From the NCBI GenBank assembly GCA_900539605.1, contig UQCS01000024.1, positions 1 to 24,562 on the forward strand: a stretch of DNA of 24,562 nucleotides, in the 5' to 3' direction. The first letter of the stretch is position 1, and every line of letters begins with the position of its first letter. The position numbers and the translations under genes are program-made. This stretch comes from an uncultured Azospirillum sp. Lineage in GTDB: Bacteria > Pseudomonadota > Alphaproteobacteria > RF32 > CAG-239. A model generated the notes under the pieces. That model ran no database searches and had not been told where the DNA came from. It worked only from the letters and a program-made list of their open reading frames with translations. This document shows, piece by piece, positions 15,002-23,207 of this stretch.

Positions 15002-17269
15002 ATGCAGTCAACGGCTATCAAAGAGGCGCTGGGCATTTTGAAACAGCTGCGACAGATTATGGAAACGCCGGAAAGCGTACCGGAAAAACTGCGCCGTATT
15101 CTCGAGACCATTTCTGCCAAAATGCAGGCGGATGCCGCTACCTGTTATGTGGCGGTTGACGATAATTATCTCGAGTTGTTTGCCGCCTGCGGTTTTAAAA
15201 AAGCGTCGTCGCATCGGCTGCGGCTGCGTTATAACGAAGGAATGGCCGGCGAAGTGGCGGAAGGCCGGCGCTCGCTGGTAATCAACAACATCTGGATGTA
15301 TCCGAAATTTGTTTCCAAGCCCGAGCTGCTGGAAGAAAAAGATTTTCAGTCTTTTATTGGGGTGCCGGTTTTGCAATGGAACCGTACGATCGGCGTGCTG
15401 GCTTTGTATAACGCGCGCGAAATCGACCGTTCGGAAGTTGACATTGAATTGTTGGAAACCATTGCGATGGTTTTGGCCGAGATTTTGGCTTCCGAAGAAA
15501 TGACCCAATATAAGAAATCGCTGATCAAGTCGCGCGGGATGAGCACCAAGGAACGGGTGAAAGGGCTCAGTCTGAACAAAGGCTACGGTATCGGCGACGC
15601 GGTGGTGCACCGACGCCGTCAATCGGTAACCAACATTTTTGCCGAAGACAAGGAAAAAGAACTGCGCCGGTTAGAAATTGCGCACCATCAAATGAACGAA
15701 GATTTGGACGCCAAATTTAATTCGACCAAACTCGGTCTCGGCGAGCATATTGATATTTTGGACGCCTACCGGATGTTTGCCAAAGATAAGGGCTGGTACG
15801 GCAAAATCGCCGGCAATATTCGCGGCGGTTTGGCGGCGGAAGCAGCGGTAGAACGCGCGTATGAAGACATGTGGAACCGTTTGTCGCAAAGCAGCGACAG
15901 CTATTTGCGCGAACGTTTGCATGATTTGCGAGATGTGGCCGACCGTTTGCAGTCTTATCTGAGCGGCGATTATAAGCAGGCGCCGGATATCTCGGCCAAA
16001 GACATCGTGATTGTCGCCCAAACCATGGGACCGGCGGAGCTGATGGATTATGACTACAGCCGGATCCGCGGACTGATCATTGAAGACGGTACGCCGACCA
16101 TGCATGTGGCGATTGTGGCCAAGGCTTTGAATATTCCGGTACTGGCAAAGCTGAAGGGAATTTTCGGCGAGATTCAGAACGGACAGACGGTGGCGCTGGA
16201 CGGTAATGAAGGATTTGTGTATGTTAACCCGTCCCCGCAGGTGGAAACGGAATTTCGCAAAAGAATCGCTGAACGGGAAGAGTTGCAAAAGAGGCTGGCG
16301 GCGTTGCGGAATTTGCCTGCCCGGACGCTGAACGGAGTGGATATCGGACTTTATATCAATGTCGGGTTGCCGATGGATTTTGACTATATCGAAACCACGA
16401 ATTGTGACGGCGTCGGCTTGTATCGGACCGAAATTCCGTTTATGGCTTCAGAGGCGATGCCCGATGTCGGAAAACAGGTTTCTTATTACAAGGACCTGAT
16501 GGATCGTTGCGGGGACAAAAGAGTCGTTTTTCGCAGTCTGGACGTCGGTTCGGACAAGTTGTTGCCGTATTGGGCTTATTCGGGCGAAGCCAACCCGGCG
16601 ATCGGCTGGCGTTCGATTAGGATTACGCTTGACCGGCGGGCGATTTTACGGCAGCAGATTCGCGCTTTTCTGCTGTCGGCGGCCGGCAAAGAACTGAACG
16701 TGATGTTTCCGATGATTTCGGATCTGGCAGAATTTGAAGATGCCAAGGAAACGCTGTTGATCGAGTTGGAAAAAGACAAAAGCCGAGGGGTGCCGGTTCC
16801 GAAAAAAGTCAATATCGGATTGATGATTGAAGTGCCGTCAGTGGTGTTTCAGTTGGATGACATCTTGCCGCGAGCCGATTTTGTGTCGGTCGGCACCAAT
16901 GATCTGGCACAGTTTATTTTTGCATGCGACCGCGGAAATCCGAAGCTTTCGGAGCGTTATGACGTTTTGTCGGCACCGTTCTTAAACGTTATGAAAACGA
17001 TTGTGGACAAAGCAGATGCTGCCGGCGTTTATTGTTCTGTCTGTGGCGAGATGGCGAGTAATCCGATCGAAGCTCTGGCGTTGATCGGCCTCGGTTATCG
17101 CAATTTGTCAAGCAGCGGGGCGTCGTTCGGCCGGATCAAAAGTATGGTGCGTTCGGTTAATACCGAAGAAATTGCGGATTATATGAAACTGCTGTTGAAA
17201 TCGACCCGCAATACCCTGCGGCCGCAATTAATTGCGTATGCTTATGATCACGGTATTGAAATTTATTAA
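15002..17269 (+). CDS. ptsP: PEP-protein phosphotransferase EI-Ntr (PtsP)
   Basis: First enzyme of the nitrogen-related phosphotransferase chain: it takes phosphate from phosphoenolpyruvate on a histidine and passes it to NPr. The protein has 755 residues. An N-terminal GAF sensor domain spans about 20-165 (NEGMAGEVAEG, SFIGVPVLQWNRTIGVLALYN); GAF-linked EI-Ntr proteins sense glutamine. The EI N domain follows (SLNKGYGIGDAVV near 185), with the phospho-His loop EDGTPTMHVAIVAKAL (His368; the usual TSH reads TMH). The PEP-binding barrel has FRSLDVGSDKLLPY, GLMIEVPS, SVGTNDLAQF and Cys681 in VCGEMA. Start ATG 15002 has only a weak upstream site (CGGAAAAAATC). It leads a RodZ-like gene by 54 bases. 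NPr and EIIA-Ntr genes are not in the window. Confidence 0.95.
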   Translation: MQSTAIKEALGILKQLRQIMETPESVPEKLRRILETISAKMQADAATCYVAVDDNYLELFAACGFKKASSHRLRLRYNEGMAGEVAEGRRSLVINNIWMYPKFVSKPELLEEKDFQSFIGVPVLQWNRTIGVLALYNAREIDRSEVDIELLETIAMVLAEILASEEMTQYKKSLIKSRGMSTKERVKGLSLNKGYGIGDAVVHRRRQSVTNIFAEDKEKELRRLEIAHHQMNEDLDAKFNSTKLGLGEHIDILDAYRMFAKDKGWYGKIAGNIRGGLAAEAAVERAYEDMWNRLSQSSDSYLRERLHDLRDVADRLQSYLSGDYKQAPDISAKDIVIVAQTMGPAELMDYDYSRIRGLIIEDGTPTMHVAIVAKALNIPVLAKLKGIFGEIQNGQTVALDGNEGFVYVNPSPQVETEFRKRIAEREELQKRLAALRNLPARTLNGVDIGLYINVGLPMDFDYIETTNCDGVGLYRTEIPFMASEAMPDVGKQVSYYKDLMDRCGDKRVVFRSLDVGSDKLLPYWAYSGEANPAIGWRSIRITLDRRAILRQQIRAFLLSAAGKELNVMFPMISDLAEFEDAKETLLIELEKDKSRGVPVPKKVNIGLMIEVPSVVFQLDDILPRADFVSVGTNDLAQFIFACDRGNPKLSERYDVLSAPFLNVMKTIVDKADAAGVYCSVCGEMASNPIEALALIGLGYRNLSSSGASFGRIKSMVRSVNTEEIADYMKLLLKSTRNTLRPQLIAYAYDHGIEIY

Positions 17270-17323
17270 AAAGTGTGTTTGAATAAGGCGGTTTTGTAAG
17301 GTTTATGATTAAGGATCAAAGTT

Positions 17324-18337
17324 GTGATTAAGGAAACAGAAGCAGATAAAAAGGCAAAAAATATCAGGAAAAACGAACAGGTGGCCGAGCCGCTGAAACC
17401 GGAACTGGTTGAAGATACCGATCGGATCGGTAATCTTTTGTGTCATGAACGGCTCAAAAAGGGATGGGAACTGGAAGATATTTCTCAAGTGCTTTGCATC
17501 CGCCGTGTCTATCTGGAAGCGATTGAAAACGGCAATTATGTCGAACTGCCGCCGCTGCCTTATTCTGCCGGTTTTGTTAATTCGTACGCTAAATATCTGG
17601 GGCTGAACAATACGCGGATTACTCAGTTGTTTCGGGAAGAACTGAATGCCAAACCGAGGGAAAAAAGAATTTTCATGACGGAAGAACCGACCGCCGAAGC
17701 CAGTCTTCCCGATAAGCGTTATATTATTGCCGGAATCGCGGCGTTGGTACTGATCAGCCTCTTGTGGTCTTTGTGGCACGGACGGCAAAACAAAACGGTA
17801 ACCGAAAATGTGATTGAGGAAGCAATTTTGGAAAATGAAGCCGGGAAAATAGAGTATTTTTCACCTTCTGCGGATGAAAGCGAAGACGTGTCGGCGGTAG
17901 CAACTGCGGGAACAAACGTAGTTGCCGAAGAAACGGAATCGACGGCAGAAGTTTCCGTTTCTGCGGAAAGCGTGCCGACCGAGCAGGTGATCATGAAAGA
18001 AGAAAGCTTTATTGAACCGCAAGCCGGAGCCGCGGCAGCAACCACCGGTGCGGCCGCGGAAAAAGTGACGGCTGCCGACCGTGGGCGTCAGGTTGAAATC
18101 AGAATTATCAAGGAAGACACCTGGGTTGAAGTACGGGATCGCAATAAGGTTTATTTTAACAAGATCATGCGTCCGGGAGAGAATTATGTGATCCCCGACG
18201 GCACCGGAATGATGCTGTCGGCCGGCAAATATAAAGGGGTGGAAGTTTATGTCGGCGGCAAGCTGACAGAGGTTATTTCGCCCAATAAGAAAATGAACAT
18301 TTCTCTTGATGAGTTTTTGAAACCGGCGGAACATTAG
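17324..18337 (+). CDS. RodZ-like cytoskeletal helix-turn-helix membrane protein
   Basis: A 337-residue single-pass protein of RodZ architecture: cytoplasmic HTH_25 domain at about 33-107 (IGNLLCHERLKKGWELEDIS, then IENGNYVELPPLPYSAGFVNSYAKYLG), one transmembrane helix at about 133-151 (YIIAGIAALVLISLLWSLW), a long acidic and Ala-rich periplasmic linker, and a C-terminal DUF4115 beta domain at about 255-337 (VEIRIIKEDTWVEVRD, RPGENYVIPDGTGMML). RodZ links MreB to the cell-wall elongation machinery. The start is GTG 17324, eight bases after AAGGA; no in-frame ATG lies near it. It follows ptsP by 54 bases and a hairpin follows it, so the pair may be one unit. The assignment to RodZ rests on architecture. 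Confidence 0.85.
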   Translation: MIKETEADKKAKNIRKNEQVAEPLKPELVEDTDRIGNLLCHERLKKGWELEDISQVLCIRRVYLEAIENGNYVELPPLPYSAGFVNSYAKYLGLNNTRITQLFREELNAKPREKRIFMTEEPTAEASLPDKRYIIAGIAALVLISLLWSLWHGRQNKTVTENVIEEAILENEAGKIEYFSPSADESEDVSAVATAGTNVVAEETESTAEVSVSAESVPTEQVIMKEESFIEPQAGAAAATTGAAAEKVTAADRGRQVEIRIIKEDTWVEVRDRNKVYFNKIMRPGENYVIPDGTGMMLSAGKYKGVEVYVGGKLTEVISPNKKMNISLDEFLKPAEH

Positions 18338-18359
18338 CTGCCGTCAGGAATTTTGACCG

Positions 18360-18389
18360 GAAAATAGCAGGTTGCCGCTTGCTATTTTC
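18360..18389 (+). terminator. Hairpin, probable terminator between rodZ-like gene and prfA
   Basis: GAAAATAGCA (18360-18369) and TGCTATTTTC (18380-18389) form a perfect 10-bp stem with a 10-base loop. The stem's own 3' arm and the following TTCGTGTTTTC are T-rich, but a clean T-run is missing, so termination may be partial. Confidence 0.5.
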
Positions 18390-18456
18390 TTCGTGTTTTC
18401 GGGAGCGGAAAAGATTGCGGCAAGTTAACGGATTTAGAAAATTAGGGAAATAAATA

Positions 18457-19530
18457 ATGAGTTTTGCAGAAAATTTAGATAACGTGGTCAATCGGTATGA
18501 CGAAATCTCGTCTTTGTTGTCGTCACCGGACGTTACGCCGGAAAATCTGGTGAAAATGAACAAGGAACTGGCCGAGCTGGGACCGGTTGTCGAGGCAATT
18601 AACCACTATCACAAAGCGGAGCGGGACATGAACGACGCCAAGTCGATGATGGATGACGACGACATCGACAAAGAAATGCGGGAGATGGCCGAAAGCGAGT
18701 ATTATGAACTGAAGGAACAGCTTCCGAAGCTGGAGAAAGAAATTAAGATTTTGCTGCTGCCAAAAAATGAAGAAGACGAAAAAAACGCCATTTTGGAAGT
18801 GCGCGCCGGTACCGGCGGCGATGAGGCTGCCTTGTTTGCGGCGGTTTTGTTTGAAATGTATCAGCGCTATTCGCAAAAACAGGGCTGGAAATTTGAAATT
18901 CTTGATGCTGACGAAAACGGACTGGGAGGATATAAAGAAGCTTCGGCCAAAATTACCGGTAAGGATGTTTTCTCCAAACTGAAATTCGAGTCGGGTGCCC
19001 ATCGGGTGCAGCGGGTTCCGGTTACCGAATCTCAGGGGCGGGTACATACCTCGGCAGCGACAGTGGCGGTGTTGCCGGAAATTGAGGAAGTGGATATGTA
19101 CATCAATCCGTCGGATCTGAAAATTGACGTTTATCGGGCTTCGGGCGCCGGCGGTCAGCACGTTAACCGTACCGAATCGGCGGTGCGGATTACTCATATT
19201 CCGACCGGAATTGTGGTTCAGTGCCAAGATGACCGTTCGCAGTTCAAAAACAAGGAAAAAGCGATGAACCATCTGCGGGCACGTTTATATGACCAGCAAA
19301 AATCGGCCATTGACGCCGAATATTCGGAACGCCGCAAACTGCAGGTGGGCAGCGGCGATCGTTCGGAACGCATCCGTACTTACAATTATCCCCAAGGCCG
19401 GGTCACCGATCATCGCATCAATCTGACCCTTTATAAGCTGGACGAAGTGGTTTCGGGCGATGCCCTCGACGAGATCGTTGACGCGCTGATTGCAGAGGAT
19501 CAGGCACGCCGGCTGGCCGAACTTGAATAG
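18457..19530 (+). CDS. prfA: Peptide chain release factor 1
   Basis: Recognises UAA and UAG stop codons and triggers release of the finished peptide. The protein has 357 residues, normal for RF1. The codon-recognition tripeptide is PVT at 188-190 (RF1 type, not SPF of RF2), followed by SQGRVHTSAATVAVLPE. The catalytic GGQ is at 232-234 in SGAGGQHVNRTESAVRITH, whose Gln is methylated by PrmC in known species. The C-terminal region SERIRTYNYPQGRVTDHRI is typical. ATG 18457 has a modest site (AGGGAAA). The prmC gene often found right after prfA is absent here; the next gene is an aspartate-semialdehyde dehydrogenase homologue. Confidence 0.97.
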   Translation: MSFAENLDNVVNRYDEISSLLSSPDVTPENLVKMNKELAELGPVVEAINHYHKAERDMNDAKSMMDDDDIDKEMREMAESEYYELKEQLPKLEKEIKILLLPKNEEDEKNAILEVRAGTGGDEAALFAAVLFEMYQRYSQKQGWKFEILDADENGLGGYKEASAKITGKDVFSKLKFESGAHRVQRVPVTESQGRVHTSAATVAVLPEIEEVDMYINPSDLKIDVYRASGAGGQHVNRTESAVRITHIPTGIVVQCQDDRSQFKNKEKAMNHLRARLYDQQKSAIDAEYSERRKLQVGSGDRSERIRTYNYPQGRVTDHRINLTLYKLDEVVSGDALDEIVDALIAEDQARRLAELE

Positions 19531-19608
19531 TGAAATTGAGCAAAAAATTATCATTTTTTAAATAACTTGAGACGTATAGTGTAAAAAACATTTTGAAAAG
19601 AGGTTATG

Positions 19609-20616
19609 ATGAAGAAAATTGCGGTTATCGGCGTTACCGAAAACATCGGGCGCGAAGTTTTGGCTTTTTTGGCCGACGGCGGATATAAGCCGGACCAGGT
19701 GGCGGCATTGGAAATGAAAGTGCCGCTTGGAACACAGGCATCTTTTGGTGAAGAAGACGACATTGACGTCGAAAGCCTGGACAAGTTTGACTTTTCGGGT
19801 ATTGAAGTTGCAATTTTCGCTGCTTCGGAAGAAGTTTCCAAACGCTATGCGGTTAAGGCGACGGAAAAAGGCTGCAAAGTTATTGACTGTACAACCCAGT
19901 TCTTTGCCGATCCCGAAGTGCCGATGATTGTGGCCGGGGTGAATGACCAGAAGTTGGAAGATGCTGCCAAAAATATTGTCAGTGTTCCCTCGGCGGCCGT
20001 GACTCAGATTTTGCTGCCTTTGAGTGCGGTGGACCAAAAATGCCGGATCAGCCGGATGGTTGTCTCGACCTATACGTCCACATCGGTTTACGGCAAAGAG
20101 GGAATGGACGAATTGTTTAATCAGACGCGCAAGATTTTTATGAACGAGAGTTTGGCCGATCATCAGAAAGTTTTTGACAAGCAAATTGCGTTTAACGTGA
20201 TTCCGCAGGTGGAAGAGTTTATCGGAGAGGAAACCAAATGCGAATGGCGTATCAATGCCGAGACCAAAAAGGTTTTGGGACGAGATGTGAAAGTTCATGC
20301 CAACTGTGCTTTTGTACCGGCCTTTATCGGCAACGCCGCTTATGTAAATGTGGAGTGTGCGGCGGAAACCGATGTTGACGATGTTCGCGAAATGATGAAG
20401 AAAACGCCGGGGGTGATTGTTTTTGACAAGAACGTTCGCGGCGGTTATGTCACTTTGAATGATGTGCAGGGCGAAATTGAGGTTTATGTGAGCCGTTTGC
20501 GTCAGGACGCTTCGACCGAGAACGGTTTCAGCTTCTGGTCGGCGGCGGATAATCTGCGCTTTGGAGTGGCCGGAAACGCTTATAAAATCATGAAAGAGTG
20601 GCTGAAACAGGCTTAG
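19609..20616 (+). CDS. Aspartate-semialdehyde dehydrogenase homologue lacking catalytic residues
   Basis: A 335-residue, full-length homologue of Asd, which normally reduces aspartyl phosphate to the semialdehyde on the way to Lys/DAP, Thr and Met. Clear family marks are KKIAVIGVT at the start, LGTQASFGEE, FDFSGIEVAIF, VVSTYTSTS, GMDELFNQTR, IAFNVIPQVEEF, ETKKVLG and GGYVTLNDVQGE. Yet the four active-site positions differ: Cys of NPNCST is Ala129 (VPSAAVT), Gln of STYQS is Thr156, Arg of CVRVP is Phe235 and His of GHSE is Asn242. The distances (27 between the first two, 7 between the last two) match E. coli Cys135/Gln162 and Arg267/His274 as I recall them. GATGxVG reads GVTENIG. It cannot be a normal Asd. 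ATG 19606 is also in frame, but AAGAGG (19598-19603) fits 19609. Confidence 0.88.
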   Translation: MKKIAVIGVTENIGREVLAFLADGGYKPDQVAALEMKVPLGTQASFGEEDDIDVESLDKFDFSGIEVAIFAASEEVSKRYAVKATEKGCKVIDCTTQFFADPEVPMIVAGVNDQKLEDAAKNIVSVPSAAVTQILLPLSAVDQKCRISRMVVSTYTSTSVYGKEGMDELFNQTRKIFMNESLADHQKVFDKQIAFNVIPQVEEFIGEETKCEWRINAETKKVLGRDVKVHANCAFVPAFIGNAAYVNVECAAETDVDDVREMMKKTPGVIVFDKNVRGGYVTLNDVQGEIEVYVSRLRQDASTENGFSFWSAADNLRFGVAGNAYKIMKEWLKQA

Positions 20617-20651
20617 ACGGCCGGAATCGGGACTGCGGACGGGAGACGAAT

Positions 20652-23207
20652 ATGAAAAAATGGCTGTATTTTTGTTTGGGACTGTTGATGGTAATGATGC
20701 CGGTGGCAGGACAAACATCGGAAAAAACAAAGGAAGTTGACGCCCGCACTTTTGTCGTCAGTTCTGCAAAATACATCACGATTGACTATTCGACCGTTAC
20801 CAAAGAACTGAATAATATTGAAGATGTGCTGAAATCGGGCAATGTACCGAGTGCAACCAGCAGCAAATACGTTTCTTTTCTTGGCGATACCCGCTCACAG
20901 CTCTTGGAAAGCAAAAAACAGCTGGATGAAGAATTGCGAAACATCAACCGCCGTCTTGATTCGCTGGGAGAAATGCCCAAGGAAGGCGAAGAAGAACTGC
21001 CGATCATTGCTGAAAAACGCAAAGAATATAATGAAGAGGCGGTTTATCAGAAAGGCAGAATTGCTGAGAACGACCTGCTGATTAACCGGATTGACGAATT
21101 GACGGCGTTGATTGTGGCGGTTCGTAAACAAGCTTTGATCGGCAATCTTTTGGTTTATCAGGAACCGTTGGTCTATCCGAGCAGTTTTTTGAAAGCAACC
21201 GCTCAATTTCTTGATTTCAGTTTCAATATTATCAAGTCGCCGGTTGACTGGTACCGCGACTTGACCGAAGAACAGAAAGATGCCGTCGATTCCAATCTTT
21301 TTACGGTGTTGTTGGCTATCGGTGCTGCGGGCATGGTCGGTTATATGTTGCGAATACTGATTATTCGTCATTTGGGGTATAAGAAGAATCTGACCGAAGC
21401 GCCGCCGTATTTTACCAAAGTGTTGGCCGCGTTTTTTGTTGCCTGTGCCTATGGGGTGATTCCGGCAGTGTTGCTGGGTGGTTTTCTGGTATGGATCATT
21501 CATACCAAAATTTTGATTTTGGGCTTTTTCGGACTGGTGCTTTCCAGCGTTCTGTACTACACGTTGTACATCTTTCTGGCCAATGCGATTACCCGGGTGG
21601 TGTTTGCGCCTTATAACGGAATGTGGCGGTTGGTTAACATGGATGACGCCAAAGCCAAACGGATGACGGCGGCCTTTTATTTCAGTTTCTTTGTCATCGG
21701 CTTGAGCAGCATGTTATTTCATATTGCCAGCGAGGCAAATTATACGGTGGAACTGATTTATTTCCTTTCGTTGGTTAATAGCGCGGTTAAAGCTTTTTGC
21801 GTGGTTTTGATTGCCAAGCGCTATTTCTGGGAAGACGAAACTTCGGTTGACCTCAACGAAGAAAACGGGGACGATGAAGATTTTGTTGATGCCAAAACAC
21901 GTACGGCGTTTCGGGTTATTTTTCTGGCAGCGCTTTTTGCGGTGGCGGTCGTCAGTATTTCGCTGTTTGGTTATCCGCGGCTTTCGGAATTCATCATTAA
22001 CCGTTTTCTGCTTTCGATGCTGGTCATCGGCGGTTTTTTGATTTTCCGCAATGTGGTGTTTGAACTGCTGAAGCGGGTGTTGCTGTTTAATTTCTGGGTG
22101 AAGACCCTGAGGGTGCGCCGCCAGCTGATTGATAAAGTGGATTTTTGGCTGGGCGTGGTTCTCAATCCGATTTTCGGAGTGTTGGCGATTTTGTCGCTGC
22201 TTTCGCTGTGGGGGGTATCGACTGATTTGCTGCTGCAAAGTATGCGTAAGATTTTATTCGGTTTTAAAGTGGGGGGGATGGAGATTTCGCTGCTGTCAAT
22301 TCTGCTCGGCATCGGTGTCTTTTTTGCTTCTCTCAGCGTGATCAAGATTTTGCGCCGCAAACTGTTTGACAATATTTTGTCGCATGTGGAGATGGATGAC
22401 GGTATCCGCCATTCGCTGGCTTCCGGTTTTGGTTTTGTGGGCTTTGTTCTGGCAACTTTTCTGGCAATTGCGGTGATGGGTGGCGATTTGAGCAATGTTG
22501 CTCTGGTTGCCGGTGCTCTTTCGGTCGGTATAGGTCTTGGTTTACAAAATATCGTCAATAACTTTGTGTCGGGAATTATCCTGTTGTTTGAACGGCCGGT
22601 CAAAGTGGGCGACTGGGTGATTATTAACGGTGAGGAAGGGCGAATCAAGCAGATAAATATCCGTTCGACCGAAGTAGAAACTTTTAAGAAGTCGAGCGTG
22701 ATTATTCCCAATGCCACTTTATTGTCAACTTCGGTGACCAACCTGACGCACAGCAACAACTGGTCGCGGCAGTCGGTGACAGTCGGAGTGGCCTATGGTA
22801 CCGATCCCCATAAGGTAACTGATATTTTGCTTGAATGCGCCAAAAGCAATAAAAAGGTGATGAAAAATCCGGCACCGTATGTGATTTTTAAGGATTTTGG
22901 TTCCAGCAGCCTTGATTTTGAACTGCGTTGCTATACCAACGATATTTGGAACGGTTGGACAATACCGAGCGACTTGCGCTATGAAATTGACCGCCGCTTC
23001 CGTGAAGAAGGAATTGAAATTCCGTTTAATCAGTTGGTGGTTCACCGTGGCGGCGAAATCAGCGAAGAAGCGCAAACGCAGTTCTATGCGCGAAAACAGG
23101 CGCAAAAAACGGCAGCGCCGGTATTGCCGGAAGATGCGGGAAATAAAGATGAAAAAGGTGCTAAAGCAACGGCAGCGTGGAAGGATGGCAAAAATGCGGA
23201 TAAATGA
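20652..23207 (+). CDS. Large MscS-family mechanosensitive channel
   Basis: An 851-residue inner-membrane protein. A signal peptide (residues 1-20, MKKWLYFCLGLLMVMMPVAG) is followed by a charged, coiled-coil-like periplasmic domain to about 165 (similar in type to DUF3772), then about ten hydrophobic segments between 215 and 640. The MscS core is plain: pore helix VALVAGALSVGIGLGLQNIV, then NNFVSGIILLFERPVKVGDWV (about 612-655), the beta domain with STEVETFKKSSVIIPNA, and the C-terminal alpha/beta cage. Long MscS proteins of this plan (MscK, YbiO, MscM types) release solutes on osmotic downshift. A frame is open from 20598, but ATG 20652 follows GGGAGA and gives a proper signal peptide. It starts 35 bases after the Asd-like gene and overlaps the MurD-like gene by 14 bases. 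Confidence 0.9.
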   Translation: MKKWLYFCLGLLMVMMPVAGQTSEKTKEVDARTFVVSSAKYITIDYSTVTKELNNIEDVLKSGNVPSATSSKYVSFLGDTRSQLLESKKQLDEELRNINRRLDSLGEMPKEGEEELPIIAEKRKEYNEEAVYQKGRIAENDLLINRIDELTALIVAVRKQALIGNLLVYQEPLVYPSSFLKATAQFLDFSFNIIKSPVDWYRDLTEEQKDAVDSNLFTVLLAIGAAGMVGYMLRILIIRHLGYKKNLTEAPPYFTKVLAAFFVACAYGVIPAVLLGGFLVWIIHTKILILGFFGLVLSSVLYYTLYIFLANAITRVVFAPYNGMWRLVNMDDAKAKRMTAAFYFSFFVIGLSSMLFHIASEANYTVELIYFLSLVNSAVKAFCVVLIAKRYFWEDETSVDLNEENGDDEDFVDAKTRTAFRVIFLAALFAVAVVSISLFGYPRLSEFIINRFLLSMLVIGGFLIFRNVVFELLKRVLLFNFWVKTLRVRRQLIDKVDFWLGVVLNPIFGVLAILSLLSLWGVSTDLLLQSMRKILFGFKVGGMEISLLSILLGIGVFFASLSVIKILRRKLFDNILSHVEMDDGIRHSLASGFGFVGFVLATFLAIAVMGGDLSNVALVAGALSVGIGLGLQNIVNNFVSGIILLFERPVKVGDWVIINGEEGRIKQINIRSTEVETFKKSSVIIPNATLLSTSVTNLTHSNNWSRQSVTVGVAYGTDPHKVTDILLECAKSNKKVMKNPAPYVIFKDFGSSSLDFELRCYTNDIWNGWTIPSDLRYEIDRRFREEGIEIPFNQLVVHRGGEISEEAQTQFYARKQAQKTAAPVLPEDAGNKDEKGAKATAAWKDGKNADK

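Noticed and set aside
19541..19559. AT-only hairpin between prfA and the Asd-like gene as terminator
   Set aside because: AAAAAAT/ATTTTTT has no GC pairs and would be too weak to judge.
22897..23193. N-terminal extension of the MurD-like protein
   Set aside because: The extra 99 codons are an out-of-frame reading of the channel gene; homology starts at MRINDLRNKKIAVWG.
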